Source: Gordius sp. MW1 (Eukaryota > Nematomorpha > Gordioida > Gordea > Gordiidae). Taken from it: 64,000 nucleotides of DNA. Below the pieces are notes generated by a model that saw only the letters and a program-made list of their open reading frames with translations, made no database searches and had not been told where the DNA came from. Both the position numbers and the translations under genes were made by a program. Where the stretch lies: assembly GCA_964036665.1 (NCBI GenBank), contig OZ038528.1:4780501-4844500 (forward strand), in the 5' to 3' direction. Position 1 is the first letter of the stretch. Each line of letters opens with the position of its first letter. Below are positions 56,580 to 64,000 of this stretch, piece by piece.

Positions 56580-57417
56580 TAGTGGTGTTAAATTGCTACC
56601 TAATTTCAACTCCAAACGCGAGCACGCCCACCGAGCTGTTTAATATGCTCTTTAGCACAATGAGTGCTCGTTGTTCAGTGCACTAAGCAGAACAATAGCA
56701 TATTAAAATGCTCGAGAGGCGAGTCGAAGCAGCAAAATCTTTTCAAGCATTGAGCAGATAGCCCGAGCAGTAAACTCGAGCAGATAGCAGATTTAATTGC
56801 TATTTGCTATAAGTCAGTAACTTACAATATTAGCTCATATTATAATCATAAAATAAATTAAGAACTTTGCCCCCCTCCCTTTTTTTATGCCGTTGGTTAG
56901 CCCCCCCCCCTCTTTTTTACCCTCTTGCTCACCGGGGGAGGGGGGTGATTATCCCCCCTTCTTTTTGTGAGAAAAGGGGGTAAAATAAGGGGGGGGGGGC
57001 GAAACACCTCCCCCCCCCCGGGTGAGAAAGAGGGTAAAAAGAGAAGGTCCTTGGGTTAAAAAAGGGCCCCTTCCCCCCCCCCCCCCCCCACCCCGGGGCA
57101 AGAAAGAGGGTAAAAAAGGGGGGGGGGCAAACCAACAGGACAAAAAAGGGAGAGGAGCAAAGTTTTCTATTTATTTATGATATATAATATGAGCAAATAT
57201 TGTAAGTTAATAACTCGTAGCAATTGCTTCTATTAAATCTGCTATCTGCTCGGGCAATCTGCTCAATGCTTAAACAGATTTTGATGCTTCGACTCGCCTC
57301 TCGAGCATTTTTATGCTACTGTTCTGCCTAGTGCAGCGAGCACTCAAACAGCTCAGTGTACGTGCTCGAGCAAAGCACATAGTGAGCATTGCTCACGCGA
57401 GCAATTTAACAACTCTA
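56580..57417. mobile_element. hAT-type long-inverted-repeat MITE (family F), copy 2
   Basis: Same ends (TAGTGGTGTTAAATTGCTAC; GAGCAATTTAACAACTCTA) and arms as 24713-25290, but with a loop expanded by several G/C-rich direct repeats of AGAGGGTAAAAAGGGG type (56870-57160). Confidence 0.82.
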
Positions 57418-57840
57418 CTAGATGGTATAATGGGGAGGCAAGAATATGCAGCAGCCCCCCTTCCCTAAATCCAAAATTCCTTGCTCTAAAAAACATTTTT
57501 GTCCTACTTAAACTGCCCCCCTCTAACTTCAACTGGCTACGCCCATGGAAATACATGTATAAATAATCTATCATTTTTATAATGCGGGTTGAGATATTGA
57601 TGAATGACTTAACTAAGATGGAAATATCAGCTTTCCTTGTAATGTAATAAACATAAAATAATTATAATTCATTATAAAAAGGCCTTTGTTAATACTAAAT
57701 CTATTTGAATTTGTAGCGGGGTTTAACAGGCCTTAAGTATGTATATATGCCTAGCCCGAGCTCTGTAAGTTATATTACAGCCTGTCCAAGCCCGGCCCGT
57801 TGTTTAATTTAAAGCAGAAGCCCGGCCCGCGGGCCGGGGC
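57418..57840. mobile_element. Truncated inverted copy of hAT-7 with G-run element piece
   Basis: 57560-57835 is the reverse complement of about 54755-55070 (ATGCGGGTTGAGATATTGAT, GCCCGGCCCGCGGGCCGGG). 57430-57550 (CTACGCCCATGG) is a piece of the nested G-run element. It stops just short of the hAT terminus. Confidence 0.7.
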
Positions 57841-58439
57841 AGGGTGTGCCGTTCTTAAGGGGGGCGGGTATGTGTTCTGAGTCATCCATCGTGCCTATGC
57901 TGTTCTGCCGTGAATAAACATATATATAAGAGCTTAATAATTGCTATGTATGTTAATTTAAAAATTGATACACATAAGAATAACTTAAAAATATCTAAAA
58001 GGATGGCTCTAATTTCCCACTATTGTTGGGTCATTTATAAATTATTAGATAAGATGTAGAGGAGATAGATGTATATAAGAATAAATCATAAAGGTAGCCA
58101 TAGAATATATCAAATTTTTAAAGTATTAAATTTAAAAATATAAGCTACTAAAATGTACTTAGCGTTTACTAATACGTAGTTAAAAATGAAAATTAGAGAT
58201 AATGTTTATCACCCTACATTCAAACATTATGTAATTTAATCTTTTATTGATTCAAGCCTGTTATTCAGGGTTATCAAATAAATTAAACAATTAATTGCTA
58301 TGCAATTTATGGGCTCGTTTTTGGTTGTCCGTCGTCCGTCGTCCACCAAGTTATTGGCGCCAGCTTTGTGACCTGGATATCCCGGGTTCAGGCCAGGGAG
58401 AGGACGAATATTTTTTTTAATTTTTTTAAATTAAATTAA

Positions 58440-59440
58440 TATTTTGTTCTTGTTATTACCATTGATAATATGAATTTTTGACCATCCGCTGGCTACTGAC
58501 CAATGAAAAAAATGACCATTGGCCAAATAAAGCGAAATTTTTAATTGCTATATGCAATTTATGGTATTTTTTCGTCTTTGACTAGGTTAACATTGATAAT
58601 TACCCTTTGCCCTTTCCTACAAGACTGATATGGGTCCCTGTGCCCCTTATCAAAGCCTATGCCTTTACTGATATGGGTCCTTGTGCCCCTTACCAAACCC
58701 TATGCCTTTACTAAGGTGGGTTCGAATCCCGGAGAGGGCAAAATTTTTATTTATTTTTTAAATTAAATTAATATATTGTTCTTGTTAATACCATTGATAA
58801 TGTGACCTTTTGGCCGTCCGCTGGCTACTGACCAATAAAAAAATGACCATTGGCCAAAATGTGTATTGAAATTATTTTTTTCGTTTTTTTGACTATTATG
58901 ATTGTTCCTGTTACTACCATTGCTATTGTGACTTTTTGGCCGTCCGTTGGCTGCTGACCAATGGAAAAAAATGACCATTGGCCAAAATGTGATTCGAAAA
59001 TTTTATTTTCGTTTTTTTCGACTTTTATGAATTTATATCCACTTTTACTGTGTCCTGGCTGCTGACCAATGGAAAAAAATGACCATTGGCCAAAATGTGA
59101 TTCGAAAATTTTTTTTTTCGTTTTTTTTGACTCTTATGAATTTATATCCACTTTTACCGTGTCCTGGCTGCTGACCAATGGAAAAAAATGACCATTGGCC
59201 AAATTGTGAAACGACATTTTTTTTCCGTTTTTTTGACTCTTATGATTGTTCCTGTTAATACCATTGATAATATGACTTTTTGGCTGTCCGCTGCTGCTGA
59301 CCAATGGAAAAAAATGACCATTGGCCAAAGTGAGCATCAAAAATTTTTTTCCCGTTATTTTTGGCTATCATTGACTTATAGAGTATCTGTTGGTACTGAC
59401 CAATGAAAAAAAATGACCATTGACCAAATTTTATATATAA
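58440..59440 (+). repeat. Left arm array, CCAATGG/CCATTGG units
   Basis: Each unit contains GCTGACCAATGGAAAAAAAT and GACCATTGGCCAAA, an inverted pair of CCAAT motifs separated by about 12 bases, followed by a CGTTTTTTTGACT tract. At least six units, of two alternating types (ATTGTTCCTGTTAATACCAT and TTTATATCCACTTTTAC). Confidence 0.85.
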
Positions 59441-61154
59441 CCTAAAAATTTATTATAGATGGTCTAACAGACAGCCAACTATGTAATATATATTTTTAAC
59501 CTTATAAATGCACATATATTTTTTTATTGGGTTAATATATTTCATTTAATTAGATTGTGATTTCATAGAAAACCTAAAAAGTAATAGTTAAAAAAATATA
59601 GATATTAGATTCTAATTTACGATACAATATATTGATAGAAACTAACACAAAAGAAACCTCCTTCAAAGGTATAATCATAGCCCTTCTAATTAAATTCAAT
59701 CTACAATTAAACTATTAAAACACGAATTGTACTTTATTAGATGGCGCGCGTAAGTTTATATAATTAGTAAAATTTTCCACGTGTTATAGATATTACACCG
59801 CACGTATGGCCGGGAAATGTCCGATATTTTTAAAACGAAAAGGTATTTTAAGAATCTGAAAAGGCTATTTTACCCCTGGCCGCCCTGGGCACCTACCGGT
59901 AAAGTTTCGAGCGAATCGGGCGGGTAGTTTCAGAATTTAGCCCTTTTTTAAAACTAAAAGGAATTTTTATTTTAGTTTTTTTTCTTTAAAATTAAATTAA
60001 TATTATGTTCTTGTTAATACCATTGATAATTTGACTTTTTGACCGTCCGCAGGCTACTGACCGATGAAATATATTGATTTTCTAAACATAAAACAGAACT
60101 TTATTATTTCATTATCCATATAAATAACATAATAACTTCTACTATTTTAATACCGGATGGTGTGACGGGTTATAGCGCACGGCTTGTATACAGGGTGACC
60201 TGGATGTCCCTGGTTCAAGCTCGGGAGAGGGCAAAATTTTTATTTTTTTTTAAAATTAAATTAATATTTTGTTCTTGTTAATATCATTGATAATATGACT
60301 TTTTGATCGTCCGCAGGCTACTGACCAATGGAAAAAATGACCATTGGCCAAATAAATCGAATTTTTTTTTCGTTTTTGAATTGGTTAACATTGATAATTA
60401 CCCTATGCCCTCCCCTACAAGGGTCTATAACTAATTATTTTGCATTTGATACCCCCCTATAGGCATTCTCGCCCCTTCCTACCTTTCTCGCCCATAAATT
60501 GCATAGCAAATATGCTACGTTTATACGGAGTATAGATGGGTCGCCCCCCCTGCCCTTCCCCTACTCTCCTTCCCCTTCCCCTACTCCCATTCCCCTACCT
60601 TCCCACGAGGGCCGAAGGCCCGAGTTTTTTATAGAGAGAACAAAGTAGAAGGTACTTACCAATTATTGCTGTTATGGTATTATTAAAACAAAGTTATTTG
60701 AAAGGCTAAAAACTTGTAACTAAATTAGTTCTTCTATAGAATCTTATAATTGCCCCACACCAAGCCCGTACTAATTAATGATAAGCCTAAAGAGCCTATG
60801 TTTTTTGAAATTTGTTAATTTGTGTAATGAAAACGTTGTATGTCTATAAAGTACCTAAACCAAGGCATTTAAAATGTGGTTATTGGTTTTAAATATAAAA
60901 GACTTTTTTATTGTATTTAATTTTGGTCATTCACGTTTTACAACGCGATTTGCTTTACTGAAAGTGCACTCATTAGCGATAGGACAATCTGACAATTTTT
61001 TTTAGTTTTTTAGATAAACTTGGTAGCAATAGTTGATGTTAATTTTGAACATAGGTGTACATTTGACATAAATCCTCTATTTTAATAATTAGTTCAAGAT
61101 AAATTCTTCCATTATTCTTTTTATAGCTAATTTGATAATCTTGGTCAATAGTTG

Positions 61155-61232
61155 CAGTAGCGTAGCTAGGGGCAAGGGGGTCAAGGCCCCCCTTAGAGCA
61201 AAATCCTGGCTCCTTCGGCCCCCCAAGCAGTT
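61155..61232. repeat. G-run element end fragment
   Basis: AGCGTAGCTAGGGGCAAGGG and GGCCCCCCTTAGAGCAAAAT resemble the ends of the G-run family. Short and solitary. Confidence 0.4.
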
Positions 61233-61296
61233 ATTTAATATATAGTAATTTAATTAATAATAAAACGGCCATCATCTTTTACAATGTTAATACAGC

Positions 61297-61950
61297 AAGA
61301 GGCGGCATCCCCGTCATTTCACAATAAATAAAATAATCGGGCAATTTTTGAAAAAAGCTGGCTTTTTTAACTCACAGGAACCCACAAGCCTAATCTCTAC
61401 TGACGGTAAAAGACCCGACGGCGTAACAATCATCCTGTGGGCTCGTGGCTTAAACACTTATTGGGTCTTCACTACGGTGGATATATTCACCAAATCTAAC
61501 ACCTCTCCCCATGGGAGTAGCTAAGGGGGGCAGGGGGGCAAAACAACGAAAATTTTTTTTTCAATGCAAAAATTCTTAGAAATTTAAAAATCTTATGTTT
61601 TGCTCCCCCCCCCCTTCCCTAATTGAACTTTCAAACTTTCACCCACCCCCCCTTATTCAAAACCTGACTACGCCCATGCCTCTCCAGACCTCATCTCTTC
61701 TACTTAGAGAAAGAAAGTGGAAAAATACAAATACCTCAACAATATCATTTTTGTCCCAGTAGTGGCACGACCCTCGGTAATTTAGGTCCCGAAGGCAGCC
61801 AATTCCTTAATCAAATATTAAAATATATTACCTCCATTACACACGATCTTAAAGAATTCTTTCACATCAAGCAGAATCGCCATGTAAATTGTAAAATCCA
61901 ATACAATCTCAATCCATGGCTCAATGCCAGCTCATTAATTTCATATATTT
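61297..61950 (+). pseudogene. Decayed retroelement ORF, C-terminal region (copy 2)
   Basis: 61297-61510 is open and reads RRHPRHFTINKIIGQFLKKA, then STDGKRPDGVTIILWARG and WVFTTVDIFTKSN. After an inserted G-run element (61510-61678) it resumes as ERKWKKYKYLNNIIFVPVVA and, after stops, SRIAM. Same protein class and order as 25985-26909, here on the opposite strand and inside the foldback element. Confidence 0.6.
61510..61678. mobile_element. G-run MITE inserted in the retroelement relic
   Basis: About 170 bp, ends CATGGGAGTAGCTAAGGGGG and CTGACTACGCCCATG. Flanked by CCTCTCC on both sides (61502-61508 and just after 61677), a 7 bp duplication. The host ORF continues on both sides, which fixes the boundaries. 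Confidence 0.75.
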
Positions 61951-62459
61951 TAGCATGTATCATACACAAATATTTGGAAATAAACCTCTATTGCATAAAA
62001 AAAATTAAATTATAATTGATAAATTTAAAAATAAACAATAAAATAAAAACTCGGGCCTTCGGCCCTCGTGGGAAGGGGGAGGGGGGAAGGGAAGGGGGGA
62101 AGGGAAGGGGGGACGACTCATCTTTACTTCGTATAAATGTATCATATTTGCTATGCAATTTATGGGCGAGAAAGGTGGGAAGGGGCGAGAATGCCTATAG
62201 GGGGGTATTAAATGCCTAATGATTAATTAATTATTTATACAAATTTTCCATTTATAGGCAAAATGTAATATAGGCAAAATGTAATATAGACAAGGGTTAG
62301 GGTTAGATTTAGTGTTTGCATCTAGTTGCGTATTACATTAGTTTTTACGGCCTTTAGTGATTATGGGTCTAACAAACATTATATTATAAAACATCACAAT
62401 GTTAAGAATTTGCAGAATTGTTGGGAGAAATTTTTGTTGAGTTTGAACAATTTTTAATT

Positions 62460-63150
62460 AATCAAAAATTTGGCCAATGGTCATTTTTTCTCCAATGGTC
62501 AGTACCAACAGATAGTCTATAAGTCAATGATAGCCAAAAAAACGGAAAAAAAAATTTTTAAGGCTAATTGGCCAATGGTCATTTTTTTCCATTGGTCAGC
62601 AGCCAGCACACGGTAAAAGTGGATATAAATTCATAAGAGTAAAAAAAACGAAAAAAAAATTTTCGAATCACATTTTGGCCAATGGTCATTTTTTTCCATT
62701 GGTCAGCAGCCAGGACACGGTAAAAGTGGATATAAATTCATAATAGTAAAAAAAAAACGAAAAAAAAGTTTTCGAATCACATTTTGGCCAATGGTCATTT
62801 TATTCCATTGGTCAGCAGCCAGCGGACGGCCAAAAAGTCATAATAGCAATGGTAGGAAAGGAACAGGAACAATCATAATAGTCAAAAAAACGAAAAAAAT
62901 AATTTCGATTCACATTTTGGCCAATGGTAATTTTTTCCATCGGTCAGGAGCCAGCGGACGGCCAAAAAGTCATAATAGCACTGGTAGTAATAGGAACAAT
63001 CATAATAGTCAAAAAAAAACGAAAAAGTAAACTCGGATTCACATTTTGGCCAATGGTCATTTTTTTCATTGGTCAGCAGCCAGCGGACGGCCAAAAAGTC
63101 TTATTATCAATGATAGTAACAAGAACAATCATAAGAGTCAAAAAAAACTC
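62460..63150 (-). repeat. Right arm array, inverted CCAATGG/CCATTGG units
   Basis: Mirror image of the left arm, with the units in reversed order (TGGCCAATGGTCATTTTTTT, CCATTGGTCAGCAGCCAG, AAAAGTGGATATAAATTCAT). About six units. Confidence 0.85.
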
Positions 63151-63312
63151 CGGGATTCTAACCCAAAAACTAGTTAAATTGCCTAGCAATTAAAAGTAAA
63201 CAACTTTTATTTATTTTAGAAGATTTTTACCCTCATATTCGATGTTTTTAATGGATAAATTTTCGGGAATTGTCGAGGGTGTTAAAAAGAAATTATAATT
63301 ATTATAATAATA

Positions 63313-63341
63313 TTTCGTCCTATATAAGGACATCTTCGGAT
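63313..63341 (-). ncRNA. Possible degenerate hammerhead-ribozyme core at the 3' end of the Penelope-like element
   Basis: On the minus strand: CCGAAGA, then a stem TGTCC ... GGAC closing a short AT loop, then GAAA. This follows the hammerhead core order CUGANGA - stem II - GAAA, with U4 replaced by C and one extra base before stem II. Penelope-like elements are known to carry hammerhead motifs, and this lies 42 bp beyond the ORF stop. Confidence 0.4.
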
Positions 63342-63382
63342 TAAATTAAAATAGAATTACAAAATAAAATAAAATAATACAA

Positions 63383-64000
63383 TTAAATCGAACGTTCTAA
63401 AGGGAGGTTAATATTATAATGTAAGAAAGGATACAGGTTCTCTTTACCCATATCTTCATTGAGTGTTGGGTGTAATCTTCGAATGAAAAAGGACTCTAGG
63501 GTTTTTCTTTCAAAATAGGTCTCGGTGTTAACTAAAATGGTTGTTTTTAAATTGTTTCCGTGATTTAGTTGTAATAAATGATTTGAAACGGCGGTTAAAT
63601 TTGCGTTTGAGCGATATAATGCCGCTAGATGTTCCTTGAATCGTGTTCTAAAATCTCTTTTTGTTTCACCAATATAGAAATTATTGCAATCATTACAAGT
63701 TATCTTATATATTAAGTTGTTTGTAGTAGGAGATGATTGGTAATTATTTTGTATAATATTTAGTAAAGATCTGTTGGGTTTCTGACTTATTATAATGTTG
63801 TTCATATTGTTGTTCCTTAAAATGTGTCTTATGTTTCTTATGAAACTATAAGGTATATATTGATGGTGTGGAAATGTTATAAAAACTTTATCACGAATAG
63901 TTTGCCTTATTTTTGGATTGAAACATTGATATAAAATATCACAAAATAAGTGAAATGGATATTTTAATAAGCTAAATGTTTCAAATAAATAAATGATTTC
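63383..64000 (-). CDS. Penelope-like retroelement ORF, C-terminal part with GIY-YIG endonuclease (partial)
   Basis: Minus-strand frame open from the window edge (64000) to a stop at 63383, about 205 codons. The upstream part (FPHHQYIPYSFIRNIRHILR) is the linker between reverse transcriptase and endonuclease in Penelope-like elements. The GIY-YIG domain follows: LIYKITCNDCNNFYIGET, then KRDFRTRFKEH, NHLLQLNH and ETYFERKTLESFFI. The Y-I-G, downstream R, H and E positions expected for activity are present, as is the C-x2-C finger between the two motif halves. The reverse transcriptase lies beyond the window. The frame is intact here, so this copy may be young. Confidence 0.9.
   Translation of the reverse strand, partial: EIIYLFETFSLLKYPFHLFCDILYQCFNPKIRQTIRDKVFITFPHHQYIPYSFIRNIRHILRNNNMNNIIISQKPNRSLLNIIQNNYQSSPTTNNLIYKITCNDCNNFYIGETKRDFRTRFKEHLAALYRSNANLTAVSNHLLQLNHGNNLKTTILVNTETYFERKTLESFFIRRLHPTLNEDMGKENLYPFLHYNINLPLERSI

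Larger units (their letters stand above)
58291..63194. mobile_element. 4.9 kb foldback element with tandem-repeat inverted arms
   Basis: Outer ends TTAATTGCTATGCAATTTA and, reversed, TTTAATTGCTAGGCAATTTA, with a likely 9 bp target duplication ATTAAACAA / AGTAAACAA (58282-58290, 63195-63203; one mismatch). The left arm (58440-59440) and right arm (62460-63150) are inverted arrays of about six units of 105-140 bp. Inner inverted segments at 60440-60640 and 62030-62215 share GGGCCGAAGGCCC and CGCCCATAAATTGCATAGC. A retroelement relic lies in the centre. Confidence 0.75.

Noticed and set aside
56929..57143. Overlapping Pro/Gly/Phe-rich minus-strand ORFs
   Set aside because: They translate G/C homopolymer repeats in the loop of the family F MITE; not protein-coding.
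58763..59406. Short ORFs rich in N, H and K
   Set aside because: They are translations of the tandem units of the foldback arms, repeated in several frames.

Overview
This is a piece of an AT-rich animal (metazoan) nuclear genome, probably from an invertebrate. Its genes are split by GT-AG introns, its proteins align exon by exon with animal families, and the space between them is full of transposons. I cannot name the species. There is no prokaryotic gene organisation.

Four spliced genes can be reconstructed, and in each the intron phases agree at every junction. (1) 155-19295 (+) is a Slo1/BK large-conductance Ca2+-activated K+ channel; its 5' end lies outside the window. (2) 20510-22555 (+) is a small secreted protein of unknown family, about 174 aa. 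(3) 28990-38596 (+) is WDHD1/AND-1/Ctf4, a replisome adaptor: 27 exons, about 1169 aa. (4) 40078-44493 (-) is CLP1, an RNA 5'-hydroxyl kinase of pre-mRNA and tRNA processing: 11 exons, 433 aa. WDHD1 and CLP1 are convergent, with 1.5 kb between their stop codons.

Mobile DNA makes up most of the rest. Slo introns hold a hAT transposon (8813-9900), a 5'-truncated RTE-like LINE (10479-11482), hAT MITEs, and a Mutator-like foldback element with a SWIM zinc-finger relic (14361-15588). The Slo-WDHD1 interval (19.3-29 kb) holds twin MITEs, a 0.9 kb near-palindrome, a long-inverted-repeat hAT MITE, and two decayed reverse transcriptases. WDHD1 introns hold another LINE copy (35521-36051) and MITEs. 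The WDHD1-CLP1 gap is a hAT inside a MITE. A 358 bp MITE ends 26 bp upstream of the CLP1 ATG.

From 44.9 to 64 kb I see no confident host gene. This stretch is a transposon graveyard: two hAT elements 26 bp apart (47300-48607, 48634-51330), a nested hAT complex (52791-54675), a GC-rich hAT (54748-55910), a second long-inverted-repeat MITE (56580-57417), a 4.9 kb foldback element with tandem-repeat arms (58291-63194), and the 3' part of a Penelope-like retroelement with a GIY-YIG endonuclease and a hammerhead-like motif (63313-64000). Many insertions are dated relative to each other by nesting and by visible target-site duplications.
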